Below are positions 31,812 through 40,385 of a DNA stretch of 45,548 nucleotides, piece after piece. Positions within the stretch are counted from its first letter, which is position 1. Each line of letters begins with the position of its first letter. The notes under the pieces are model-generated. The model had not been told where the DNA came from. It did not search any database and worked only from the letters and a program-made list of their open reading frames with translations. Where the stretch lies: the NCBI GenBank assembly GCA_024278175.1, contig JAJRTS010000074.1:1-45548 (forward strand), in the 5' to 3' direction. The translations under genes were made by a program, and so were the position numbers. The DNA comes from Gemmatimonadales bacterium. Lineage in GTDB: Bacteria; Gemmatimonadota; Glassbacteria; GWA2-58-10.

Positions 31812-32720
31812 GTGAGCAGCGGCATGGACATGCTTTCCTTTCCCGCAAGCGCCAGTATGATGAACGCGGCCAATCAGAACCTGGAGTCCAGCCTGCGCGT
31901 TCTCCAGCAACGCACGGAGAACGCGGACGGCGAGGAGAAGGCCCTGCGCCAGGTGAGCCGGGACATGGAGTCGTTGTTTGTTAAAATGCTGCTCGACTCG
32001 ATGGACAAGACCGTGCCGCGCGGGAAAGATTCCTGGGACAACAGTCAGGCCACGCAGACCTGGCGCGGCATGTTGAACGAAGAACTGGCCGGACAACTGG
32101 GCGAAAACAGTCCTATCGGCCTGGCGGACATGATCTACAAGCAGTTATCCGGGGACATGGCGCGACACATGGAAGTGCCGCCCGCCGCCGCCGCGCCCGT
32201 CCAGGAGGCTACTCCCGGCGAAACCGGCGGCGCGCCGCCGCTGGTGCCCCAGGCTCCCCTGGCGCCTGAGAAACCAGCGGCGCCCCAGCACTCCTCGGCC
32301 ACACAGCGCGTTCGCAGCCTTCGCGGCCTGATTGAGCGCGCCGCGGCCGACGAGGGAGTCGATCCGGCGCTGGTGGCTGCGATGATCGCCCAAGAGAGCG
32401 GCGGCGATCCCGAGGCGGTAAGTCCCGCCGGGGCGCGCGGGCTGATGCAGTTGATGCCCGCCACGGCCAGGATGCTGGGTGTGGAGGATGTTTTCGATCC
32501 GCTGCAGAACGTGAGCGGTGGCGTGCGCTATATCAGCCAGTTGCTGGAACGTTTCGGCGGAGAAGAAAAACTGGCCCTGGCCGCCTATAACGCCGGACCC
32601 GGCACCGTGGATCGCTACGGAGGCGTGCCTCCCTACCGCGAAACCACCGACTATGTTAAACGCGTGGCCCGGCTCAAGACGGATTTCCGCGAGCTGGGCT
32701 TCGGAGGGGACGGAGTGTGA
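31812..32720 (+). CDS. flgJ: FlgJ rod-cap domain fused to SLT-type lytic transglycosylase
   Basis: 302 residues from GTG 31812 (GGAG 8 nt upstream). Residues ~40-115 are the FlgJ rod-binding domain (LRQVSRDMESLFVKMLLDSMDKTVP ... WRGMLNEELA). A Pro/Ala linker follows (~118-165). The goose-lysozyme-like SLT domain at ~170-295 has AAMIAQESGGDPEAVSPAGARGLMQLMPATA, with the catalytic Glu in QES, and LALAAYNAGPGTVDRYGGVPPYRETTDYV. It caps the growing rod and opens peptidoglycan for it. Enteric FlgJ instead carries a GH73 glucosaminidase, so the muramidase module has been swapped. Confidence 0.92.
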   Translation: MSSGMDMLSFPASASMMNAANQNLESSLRVLQQRTENADGEEKALRQVSRDMESLFVKMLLDSMDKTVPRGKDSWDNSQATQTWRGMLNEELAGQLGENSPIGLADMIYKQLSGDMARHMEVPPAAAAPVQEATPGETGGAPPLVPQAPLAPEKPAAPQHSSATQRVRSLRGLIERAAADEGVDPALVAAMIAQESGGDPEAVSPAGARGLMQLMPATARMLGVEDVFDPLQNVSGGVRYISQLLERFGGEEKLALAAYNAGPGTVDRYGGVPPYRETTDYVKRVARLKTDFRELGFGGDGV

Positions 32721-32723
32721 GCA

Positions 32724-33245
32724 ATGGCTGAGCCAGCACGTGGGGACAATGAGCTTGCGGCCGGCAGGATGCATACTCTGCTCGGCGAGATGTGCGACGG
32801 CCTGGACGAGCTCTACAGCTGCCTTCGCCGGCAGCAGAAAGCGCTGGTTCAATGGCGGATGGCCGATTTTCTGGAAACTATCCGGCTTCAGCGCACTCTG
32901 GCCGAGGCAAATATCGACCGCGAGCAGCAGCGCCTTGAACTGGCGGCCATGCTGGTGGGCGAGGGCGACGGCCCGGCAACCAACATCCGCGCTCTGGCCG
33001 AACACCTGGGCGGCCAATGGCCCGCTAAATTCCGCGAGGCGGCCGGACGGATCAGAGTGGCCGGCGCGCGTGTGAACGAGATGAAACGTCAGAACGAAAT
33101 GCTGATCGAGCGCAACCGTACGCTGGTTAACGGCCAGTTGCGCCTGATATTCGAACTGGCCTCTTTAAACCGTAACACTTACGCTCCCAGCGGCCACAAG
33201 GCCGGACGGACCGACATGTACAAGGTGCTGGACCAGCGGGTCTGA
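32724..33245 (+). CDS. flgN: FlgN-type flagellar export chaperone
   Basis: 173 residues, all helical with a long coiled-coil pattern (LLGEMCDGLDELYSCLRRQQKALVQWRMADFLETIRLQRTLAE). The central LNRNTYAPSGH near residue 150 is typical of FlgN C-termini. It escorts FlgK and FlgL to the export gate in the cytoplasm. It begins 3 bp after the flgJ stop and directly precedes flgK. No flgM (anti-sigma-28) gene is found beside it, unlike in many species. Confidence 0.8.
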   Translation: MAEPARGDNELAAGRMHTLLGEMCDGLDELYSCLRRQQKALVQWRMADFLETIRLQRTLAEANIDREQQRLELAAMLVGEGDGPATNIRALAEHLGGQWPAKFREAAGRIRVAGARVNEMKRQNEMLIERNRTLVNGQLRLIFELASLNRNTYAPSGHKAGRTDMYKVLDQRV

Positions 33246-33278
33246 CCACCCGCGGGCCGGACCTGAGAAGGTGTACCG

Positions 33279-34676
33279 ATGGGCTCTTTATCAAATGCTC
33301 TTTCCATAGGCTTGTCCGGACTGAGGGCCAGCCAGCAGGGTCTTAACGTGGCCGGCCACAATATCGCCAACGTTAACACCGAGGGCTACACGCGCCAGAA
33401 AGTGGTGCTGGAGGCCAACGATCCGGTCAGGCTCAACAAGCTGGTACTCGGCACCGGCGTCAACGTAATGAGCATCTCCCGGGTCCGTGACGCCTTTCTC
33501 GACCGGCAGTTCCGCGATTCAAACCAGTTGATGGGCAGTTTCCAGAAGCAGGCCGATGCAATCGAGATGATCGAGACGGTTATCAGCGAGCCGGGCGACA
33601 CCGGCCTTCAGCAGGCCATGGAAAACTATTTCGCCAGCCTCCAGGACCTGGCCACCAATCCGGAGAGCAGCTCGGTGCGCACCACTGTCAGTGAGCAGGG
33701 ACGTTCGCTGGCCAGGTCGTTCAACCAGATGTGGACGCAACTGGAAAATATCCGGAGCAACAAAAATCTGGAGATTATCGACAAGGTCAAAAAAATCAAC
33801 GAGATACTCGACAGCGTGGCCGATCTCAACGTCCAGATTGGCAAGACCGAAGCCCTGGGCAACCAGGCCAACGACCTTCGCGACAACCGTGACCGCCTGC
33901 TCGATGGCCTGAGCCGGATGGTGGACATCACCGCCCAGGAAGACCCGGCCAATAACACCATGACGGTTTCGATCTCCGGCCAGGCGTTCGTGGTGATCGA
34001 CAGCGTGACTCATCTCGAGGCCCGGAGCGTCAATGTTGACGGCAAAGAGGAAATACAGCTCTACAATCCCGAAGCTAATGAAGAAATAAGCTTCAGAGGT
34101 GGAGAGCTGCAGGGCCTGGTACAGATCAGGGACAGGATGATCCCGGATATCCAGCGGCAGCTCGATACGCTGGCCAAGGCCATTATCGACGAGGTCAACA
34201 TGATTCATCGCAACGGCTACGGCCTGCAAGGAAACAGGCTCACTCCGCCTACCGGAATAGACTTCTTTCAGGGCGCGGACGCGAGCACGATGAAGCTCAG
34301 TTCGCTGATCAACAACGACCCGGGCAACATCGCGGCCAGTGGAAGCGGCGCTCCCGGCGACAACGAGAACTCCCTGCAGATGGCGATGCTGCGCAACAAG
34401 GGCGTGCTCAACAACGGGCAGTTCACTTTCGAGGACTACCTGGCCAGCATGGTCAGCACTTTCGGCCTGCAGGGCGAAACGAACCAGAACAGGCTTAACA
34501 ACCAGGAAATCCTGGTCGAAAGCCTCAAAAATTTCCGCGAGAGCGCGATCGGAGTCAACATGGACGAGGAACTGGTTGACCTGGTGCGTTTTCAGAATTC
34601 GTTTGGAGCCAACGCCAGGGTGATCAGCATCACTAACGAAATGCTGGGAGTCGTGGTGCAGCTCGGCAGATACTGA
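33279..34676 (+). CDS. flgK: Flagellar hook-associated protein 1 FlgK
   Basis: 465 residues. N-terminal signature SLSNALSIGLSGLRASQQGLNVAGHNIANVNTEGYTRQ, then the hook-junction helices, and C-terminal LNNQEILVESLKNFRESAIGVNMDEELVDLVRFQNSFGANARVISITNEML. It forms the first hook-filament junction zone. RBS AAGGTG is 6 nt from ATG. Length is normal for FlgK. Confidence 0.96.
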   Translation: MGSLSNALSIGLSGLRASQQGLNVAGHNIANVNTEGYTRQKVVLEANDPVRLNKLVLGTGVNVMSISRVRDAFLDRQFRDSNQLMGSFQKQADAIEMIETVISEPGDTGLQQAMENYFASLQDLATNPESSSVRTTVSEQGRSLARSFNQMWTQLENIRSNKNLEIIDKVKKINEILDSVADLNVQIGKTEALGNQANDLRDNRDRLLDGLSRMVDITAQEDPANNTMTVSISGQAFVVIDSVTHLEARSVNVDGKEEIQLYNPEANEEISFRGGELQGLVQIRDRMIPDIQRQLDTLAKAIIDEVNMIHRNGYGLQGNRLTPPTGIDFFQGADASTMKLSSLINNDPGNIAASGSGAPGDNENSLQMAMLRNKGVLNNGQFTFEDYLASMVSTFGLQGETNQNRLNNQEILVESLKNFRESAIGVNMDEELVDLVRFQNSFGANARVISITNEMLGVVVQLGRY

Positions 34677-34693
34677 TCCAACTCTACGACCGC

Positions 34694-34768
34694 AAGGAGG
34701 AGACAGGGACGCTAAATCTTACGGATATTCTAACTAATAAATCGGGTATTCTCTCAGATCAGGGATGA
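34694..34768 (+). promoter_or_regulatory. Cluster of CsrA-binding-like GGA motifs in the csrA leader
   Basis: The 95-bp flgK-csrA gap holds four ANGGA motifs: AAGGA 34694-34698, ACAGGGACGC 34703-34712 (9 of 10 to ACANGGANGU), ACGGA 34721-34725 and TCAGGGATGA 34759-34768. The last overlaps the ribosome-binding site of csrA. CsrA dimers typically bind two such sites and block translation, so autoregulation is likely; this is prediction from motif only. Confidence 0.6.
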
Positions 34769-34771
34769 TTG

Positions 34772-35026
34772 ATGCTGATACTGACAAGGAAGTTGGGAGA
34801 GAGTATCGCCATCGGCGAAAAGATCAGAGTCTCTCTGCTGGAAGTGCAGGGTAAGCAGGTGAAAATCGGCGTGCTGGCTCCGCCAACGGTGTCGATTCAC
34901 CGCTTGGAAATATACGAAAAGATACAACTTGAAAACCGCCGTGCCGCCGGCACGCGTGAACATGACCTGGACGAGCTTCACCGGATACTGGCAAAGCCCG
35001 CGCAGGGCAGCACTCAGGTACAATAA
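34772..35026 (+). CDS. csrA: Carbon storage / translational regulator CsrA
   Basis: 84 residues from ATG 34772 (MLILTRKLGESIAIGEKIRVSLLEVQGKQVKIGVLAP...), the canonical start; the in-frame TTG one codon earlier is ignored. Conserved Arg of LTRK and the RLEIYEKIQLEN segment form the RNA-binding surface. The C-terminal tail is longer than in E. coli (61 residues), with an acidic helix ending in GSTQVQ. FliW-regulated CsrA proteins often have such extensions. It represses translation of target mRNAs at GGA sites. Lies in flgK-csrA-flgL-fliW. Confidence 0.96.
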   Translation: MLILTRKLGESIAIGEKIRVSLLEVQGKQVKIGVLAPPTVSIHRLEIYEKIQLENRRAAGTREHDLDELHRILAKPAQGSTQVQ

Positions 35027-35068
35027 CCTAATAACCTGCCGAACCTTCCGGTTTGACGGAGTTGAGTA

Positions 35069-38000
35069 ATGACAGTCAGAGTAACCCAAAATATGCTCAG
35101 CAGCAATGTGATGAGCAACCTTAACCGAAAGTCGCAGAACCTGCTCGATATTCAGAGCAAGCTCTCCAGCGGCAAGAGGATCAGTAAGCCCAGCGACGAT
35201 CCGGTGGGTACGGCCAGCGCTATCAGGATGCGCTCGCAGTTGAGCCAGACCACCCAGTTTCTGCGCAATATCCAGTCCGGCGAAACCCAGCTCAATACTT
35301 CGGACGGTGTGTTCGACGACATGAGTGACCTGCTGATGCGCGCCCAGGAGCTGGCAATCAGCCAGGCCAATGTCACGGCCGACGGCTCCACGCGCGCGGC
35401 GGTGGCCGAGGAGATGAACGCCCTGATCAACCAGTATGTCGATCTGCTCAACACCAAAGTGGGCAACCGCTATATTTTCGCCGGTTTCGAGACTACAAAG
35501 GCTCCTTTCGTGCAGACGGACACCGGCATTACGTACATCGGTGACAGCGGCAAAATGAATATCGAAATCGATAACGGCACCACTCTCAGTACCAATGTGG
35601 CCGGCTCGACCCTGGTGCCCAGTGTGGACGACGATCTGGGCGGACACGCCAACCTGTTCGCCTACTCGGAAAAGAACACCCCCATCGAACTGCGCAAACT
35701 GGTCGAACTCAATCAGGGTACCGGTGTCGACCAGGGATTGATCAAAGTGACAAACATGTCCGGCAACACCGCGATAATCGATCTTAGCGGCGCGAAAACC
35801 CTGGAGGAGGCGGCTTTCCTGATCTCCACCGCGCGCGACATCCAAGGACGGCTGCTGAGGGTGGACGCGTCTGTAGACGCGGCCAGCGAGTCGCTGGTGC
35901 TCACCGATGTTACTTCCACCAACGACCGTCTCCCCGGCGAGCGGCTGGAGATCGAGGAAGTCTCCACCGGCAGGGTCGCCCGGCAGCTCGGCATCCTGGG
36001 AAGGGACGCTGACGGCGACGGGGTGCTTAAAGGCCGGGCGCTGGTCCCGATCTCGCTGACCGTTAACTTGGATCAGCTCAACTTCGGCAGCGGAGTGGAG
36101 AAAGGCAAGTTCGAGATAACCGACCGGGCAGGCAACAGTGCCGTGATAGATATCAGCGAAGCGGTGACTATTACCGATGTCCGCGAACTGATCAACCAGG
36201 CGGGACTCAACGTCCGGGCCGAGATCAACACCGGCGGCAGCGGTCTGCTGATCCTGGACCAGACCACCAGCGCGATAACCACTCCGCTGAAAATCACCGA
36301 GTTCGGCGATAACACCCATACGGCCGCCGATCTCGGCATCCTCACTCCTGAAACCGGAACGATGGGGAACCTGATTATCGGCGACGCCCTTTCCCCGGCT
36401 CTCACGCGCGACACCGCTGTCAGCCTGCTCAACCGCGGGCTCGGCATAGACCTCGGCAATATCTTCGTGGATAACGGACCCAACAAGGGCGAGATAGACC
36501 TCTCGCAGGTGGCCACGGTAGGCGGGATAATCGACACGATCAACTCCGCCGGTTTCGACCTTCGCGCGCAAATCAACGAGCTGGGCACCGGCATCTCGGT
36601 AACCAGCACCGTGGGTGGACGGACCCTGAAAATTTCCAACGGTAGCGGCGGGTTTACCGCCACCGGGCTCAATATCGCCGGCAGCCGCAACGTGCTGGTC
36701 GATCCGGTGAAAGCGATCGGCCAGGACAGCCATCTGCTGCCGGCTATCGACGGGCAAACCAGGCTCAACGCCCTCAACGCGGGGGCCGGGGTGGATCCCG
36801 ACGGAGCTTTCAGGATAACGGACTCCGAGGGCAGCGTGGTCTATATCGATATCAGCAACGTCAACACCCTCCAGGGCGTGATCAACAAGATCAACGAACT
36901 GGGCTACAACGGCCAGGGCGTCGTCAATATCGAGGCCAGGATTTCCAACAACCTCAAAAGCATTTCTTTAGTCGATCACTCGGTCCCCAACACCTCACTG
37001 GAACGAGCGACCAACACCGGCGCACTGAAAATCACGCTGAGCAGCCTCTCGGCCGGCGATACCGTGGTGCTCAACACGTTCGATGCCCAGGGGGTGGAGA
37101 CGGCCAGTTATCTCAGCCGGGTGGACAGCCCCAGCCCGGGAGAGCAGGCGCTCAGCGGCATTATCGAGGCTATCAACGAGGATGACAACTCTCTTTCGGT
37201 GCGCACCGCCGACGGGACCCTCTACAAGGTTGACACTGCCCAATCGCTTAACAATCTGTTCGTGGGCCAGCAGTTACAGTTCAACGGCAATATCAAGCCC
37301 ACCGGCGAGTTCGAGGCCCGGACCCTGCGGGTGGTCGACGGCCCCGCTGTAGGCGAACAGCAGTTGATCGGTACGATCCAGTCTGTCGATACGGCCAACG
37401 GCGCGGTTACAGTTGGGCTTGCCGACGGCTCCACGCGCACGGTGGACCTGATCACCCAGCGTGGCCTGATCAAGGTTGTGGACGCCCCCAACAGCACCGC
37501 CGCCGCCGATCTGGGTATCGCCGGCACCAGCGTTGTCGGCAGTGACAGGATCGAAGGCTCGGCGCTCGACCCGCTGATCACCGGCAGCACGAAACTCAGC
37601 CTGCTGGGCGGCGGCACGTTCATCCCCGGGCGGATCAACATCCAGAACGGCGAACGCGACGTGGTGGTGGACCTCAGCAGCGCCCAGACTATCCAGGACG
37701 TGATTATCAGGCTCAACAACTCCACCGCCGGCGTTGTTGCCTCGATCAACCAGGCCGGTACGGGCCTCTCGATTAAAAGCCGGCTGCCCGGCACCACCCT
37801 GGTGGTTAATAAACTGGCCGAGAAAAACCCCGACGGCACAAACCGGAAAAACAAAGACAACACCACGGTGTTCGACTCCACGGCCGATTTACTGGGCCTC
37901 AGTGGCAGCAACGATATTCTGGGAAACCTGTTGTACCTGAAAAATGCTCTGCTGAGCAACAACCAGGAAGACATCCAGCGCACGCTCAATAATTTTCCCG

Positions 38001-38239
38001 ACTCGCTTAACCGTGTGCTCAACCAGCGAACCAAGGTAGGGGCCAGGGCCAATCAGCTCTCCGCCACTTCCTATCGCGGCCAGGACACCAAGCTGCGCAA
38101 CACCGAGATACTATCGGGGATCGAGGACCTCGATGTGATTGAAGCGGTCAATGAACTGGTGGCCGCCGAAAACGCTTTCAACGCGGCGCTCAGCGCCGCC
38201 AGCAAGATCATAACTCCCAGCCTGCTCGATTACCTGTAA
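35069..38239 (+). CDS. flgL: Giant flagellar hook-associated protein 3 FlgL with five Flagellin-IN-like modules
   Basis: 1056 residues against ~300-400 normally. The conserved ends are typical: N-terminus ~1-150 (MTVRVTQNMLSSNVMSNLNR ... NRYIFAGFETTKAPF) and C-terminus ~945-1056 (NNFPDSLNRVLNQRTKVGARANQL ... VNELVAAENAFNAALSAASKI). The insertion holds five related modules at about 207-280, 333-398, 447-515, 562-637 and 840-908. Each is built as a LNxGxGV strand, an ITD..GN..IDIS turn, then DVxxxIN and a GTGLSI strand. Two further related beta-units lie near 695-720 and 768-792 (SVxTADGTxxxV). It joins filament to hook and, so enlarged, probably projects from the cell surface. RBS region contains ACGGA (35056-35060), a possible CsrA site. 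Confidence 0.88.
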   Translation: MTVRVTQNMLSSNVMSNLNRKSQNLLDIQSKLSSGKRISKPSDDPVGTASAIRMRSQLSQTTQFLRNIQSGETQLNTSDGVFDDMSDLLMRAQELAISQANVTADGSTRAAVAEEMNALINQYVDLLNTKVGNRYIFAGFETTKAPFVQTDTGITYIGDSGKMNIEIDNGTTLSTNVAGSTLVPSVDDDLGGHANLFAYSEKNTPIELRKLVELNQGTGVDQGLIKVTNMSGNTAIIDLSGAKTLEEAAFLISTARDIQGRLLRVDASVDAASESLVLTDVTSTNDRLPGERLEIEEVSTGRVARQLGILGRDADGDGVLKGRALVPISLTVNLDQLNFGSGVEKGKFEITDRAGNSAVIDISEAVTITDVRELINQAGLNVRAEINTGGSGLLILDQTTSAITTPLKITEFGDNTHTAADLGILTPETGTMGNLIIGDALSPALTRDTAVSLLNRGLGIDLGNIFVDNGPNKGEIDLSQVATVGGIIDTINSAGFDLRAQINELGTGISVTSTVGGRTLKISNGSGGFTATGLNIAGSRNVLVDPVKAIGQDSHLLPAIDGQTRLNALNAGAGVDPDGAFRITDSEGSVVYIDISNVNTLQGVINKINELGYNGQGVVNIEARISNNLKSISLVDHSVPNTSLERATNTGALKITLSSLSAGDTVVLNTFDAQGVETASYLSRVDSPSPGEQALSGIIEAINEDDNSLSVRTADGTLYKVDTAQSLNNLFVGQQLQFNGNIKPTGEFEARTLRVVDGPAVGEQQLIGTIQSVDTANGAVTVGLADGSTRTVDLITQRGLIKVVDAPNSTAAADLGIAGTSVVGSDRIEGSALDPLITGSTKLSLLGGGTFIPGRINIQNGERDVVVDLSSAQTIQDVIIRLNNSTAGVVASINQAGTGLSIKSRLPGTTLVVNKLAEKNPDGTNRKNKDNTTVFDSTADLLGLSGSNDILGNLLYLKNALLSNNQEDIQRTLNNFPDSLNRVLNQRTKVGARANQLSATSYRGQDTKLRNTEILSGIEDLDVIEAVNELVAAENAFNAALSAASKIITPSLLDYL

Positions 38240-38316
38240 TCGACACCGTAACGGGCGGCTTGAACGAATGGATTAGAGAGGACTGATCCATAATCAACCA
38301 TCAACTGGAGGCAGTT

Positions 38317-38826
38317 TTGAAAGTCAAAACCACACGTTTCGGCACGCTGGACGTTGCCGAACAGGACCTGCTCGTTTTTCCGGAGGGCCTGGTGGGCTTC
38401 TCTGGAAAAAAACGATTCGTGATCTTCAGCAAGGAGAACAACCATCCGTTCTTCTGGCTGCAGTCTGTCGACGATCCCAAGCTGGCCTTCGTTATCTGCG
38501 ACCCGGCCATCTTCTTCCCCAACTACCGGATCAGCGCGCGTAAAACCGAGCTGTCCGCTATCGGCGGCTCCGATCCGGAGGAGTTGATTATCTGCGCGAT
38601 CGTCTCGATCAGCCGCGAACCGTTTACCATGTGCGCCAACCTGCAGGGGCCGCTGGTGATCAATACCGAAAGCCGCAAGGCCAAGCAACTCGTGCTGGTC
38701 GAGGGCAATTACGGTACGCGCCACCCGATCCCGATCAAAGAGGAAACAATGGGCGTGCCCCATCCTCTGCTGGCCCAGCGCGCCAGGAATGCTTCCTCCG
38801 TGGAGAACTGCCTGGTACTGACCTAA
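38317..38826 (+). CDS. fliW: Flagellar assembly factor FliW
   Basis: 169 residues from TTG 38317 with a strong GGAGG 5 nt upstream; no in-frame ATG fits the family N-terminus MKVKTTRFGTLDV. Motifs: FPEGLVGFSGKKRFVIF, FFWLQSVDDPKLAFVICDP, MCANLQGPLVINTESRKAKQLVL. In Bacillus and Campylobacter FliW sequesters CsrA allosterically and is released by flagellin. Adjacency to csrA and the giant flgL fits that partner switch. Confidence 0.95.
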   Translation: MKVKTTRFGTLDVAEQDLLVFPEGLVGFSGKKRFVIFSKENNHPFFWLQSVDDPKLAFVICDPAIFFPNYRISARKTELSAIGGSDPEELIICAIVSISREPFTMCANLQGPLVINTESRKAKQLVLVEGNYGTRHPIPIKEETMGVPHPLLAQRARNASSVENCLVLT

Positions 38827-38977
38827 GAGTCACCGGCAAAACGGAAACGCTGCCGTCCACATGCGCCGGGTGTGCAAACAACCGGGGCCGGGCCGCCGAC
38901 AGCACTCGTGTGCATGTCCGCGCCGGCTCCTCTGCCTCCAGTCCTCTCTCTTTCGGCTCATGGGACGAACCGACCCC

Positions 38978-39008
38978 AGCCGGCAGCTGCTTACCAGCGC
39001 TGCCGGCT
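38978..39008 (+). terminator. Hairpin after fliW, possible weak terminator
   Basis: A 10-bp stem AGCCGGCAGC (38978-38987) / GCTGCCGGCT (38999-39008), 11-nt loop, is followed by only TTCGTCC. It is the one notable structure in the 340-bp gap 38827-39166, which otherwise shows no gene and no convincing promoter. It would end the flagellar transcript if functional. Confidence 0.4.
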
Positions 39009-39166
39009 TTCGTCCTTCCGCTTTACCGGCCCATTGACAAAACCGGCCCATCCTAACCAGTTTAAAAGAGGGCCCTTGAAAAACATCCAACGGCGACCGT
39101 CTTTCAGCATACTTTTTCTCTGGCAGTGGGTAGCCGTATCCTGTTTCACTCCGGGAGCGCCACCAG

Positions 39167-40306
39167 TTGAAAGTAGAATTCTTCAAACACAATATCGGCA
39201 GCCGCGAGCTGGACGATCTCAAGCGCACGCTCGACGGCCTGTTTCTCACCACCGGCAAGGAAGTCGAGCGTTTCGAGCGCGAACTGGCCGCTTTCCTGGA
39301 CCTGCCCCACGCCGTGGGCGTCACCAGTTGCACGGCCGCGATGCAGATCGCGCTCACGGGCCTGGGAGTACAACCGGGCGACGAGGTGATCACCACGCCG
39401 CTCTCGTTCGCGGCCACCGCGCTGGCGGTGATCCAGGCCGGGGCCACTCCGGTGTTCGCCGATGTCGAGCCGGACACGGGCAATCTGGACCCCGCGCAGG
39501 TGGAAAAGGCCGTTACCGGGCGCACCCGGGCGATCCTGCCCGTGCATCTGGGCGGCCTGATGTGCGACATGCGCGCCCTGCGGACAATAGCCGACAACCA
39601 CTCACTGGTGATTGTCGAGGACGCGGCCCACGCCCTGGAGGCCTCCCGTGACGGCGTGCGGGTGGGTGAGCTGGGTGACGCCGCCTGTTTCAGTTTCTAC
39701 CCCACCAAGAGCATCACTTCCGGCGAGGGCGGCGCGGTGGCCACCCGCCATGGGAAACTGGACCGCAAGCTGCGCCTGCTGCGCTACCACGGGATGAGCC
39801 GTTCGGCGCAGGAGCGCTACGGCAAGAACGACGTCAGTTACCTGATCGTGACCATGGGCTGGAAATACAACATGGACAATATCCACGCCGCCCTGCTGCA
39901 CGGCCAGTTGGAGCGCGCGCGGGAGTTCCATTCCCGCCGCCAGGAGCTGGCCGCCCGCTACCGCGCCCTGCTGGCGGACGTGCCCGGCATCTCGCTGCCG
40001 CCCCAGTACCCGGACGCCCGCCACGCGCATCACCTGTTCACTATCGGCGTGCCACCCGGGCAGAGAGCGGCTTTCCTGCGCGCGATGACCCGGCGGGGCG
40101 TGGGAGTTTCGGTAAACTACTCTCCCCCGATCCACCTTCACCCCTTCTTCCGTGAGCGCTACGGCCTGGCCGAGGGCCGCTTCCCAGTGGCCGAATCTAT
40201 CGCCGCCGCCACGGTTACCCTGCCGCTCTACCCCCTGCTCACAAACAGCGAGGCGGACTATGTGGCCGGGTGCGTGGCCGAGCTTGCCGGGTCGTTCCCC
40301 GGCTGA
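39167..40306 (+). CDS. DegT/DnrJ/EryC1/StrS-family sugar aminotransferase
   Basis: 379 residues from TTG 39167 (GGGAG 9 nt upstream; product starts MKVEFFKHNIGSREL). A PLP-dependent type I fold: TSCTAAMQIAL cofactor loop, VEDAAHALEA with the PLP-binding Asp, and the Schiff-base Lys in YPTKSITSGEGGA. The middle DVSYLIVTMGWKYNMDNIHAAL helix and SVNYSPPIHLHPFF are typical of nucleotide-sugar 4-aminotransferases (ArnB/PseC/WecE group). It probably makes an amino sugar for surface polysaccharide, lipid A or flagellar glycosylation; the substrate cannot be assigned. Confidence 0.87.
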   Translation: MKVEFFKHNIGSRELDDLKRTLDGLFLTTGKEVERFERELAAFLDLPHAVGVTSCTAAMQIALTGLGVQPGDEVITTPLSFAATALAVIQAGATPVFADVEPDTGNLDPAQVEKAVTGRTRAILPVHLGGLMCDMRALRTIADNHSLVIVEDAAHALEASRDGVRVGELGDAACFSFYPTKSITSGEGGAVATRHGKLDRKLRLLRYHGMSRSAQERYGKNDVSYLIVTMGWKYNMDNIHAALLHGQLERAREFHSRRQELAARYRALLADVPGISLPPQYPDARHAHHLFTIGVPPGQRAAFLRAMTRRGVGVSVNYSPPIHLHPFFRERYGLAEGRFPVAESIAAATVTLPLYPLLTNSEADYVAGCVAELAGSFPG

Positions 40307-40385
40307 ATGGTCGTCCCTGCCCCACCGCTTCATTGCTTCCCGCCATGCTCCGGGTTAATATAGAACTGTCTCTCTTGTCTCGCAT

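Noticed and set aside
34754-36757. Long minus-strand frame (667 codons) opposite flgL
   Set aside because: Antisense shadow of the repetitive FlgL insertion; no recognisable domain and no ribosome site.
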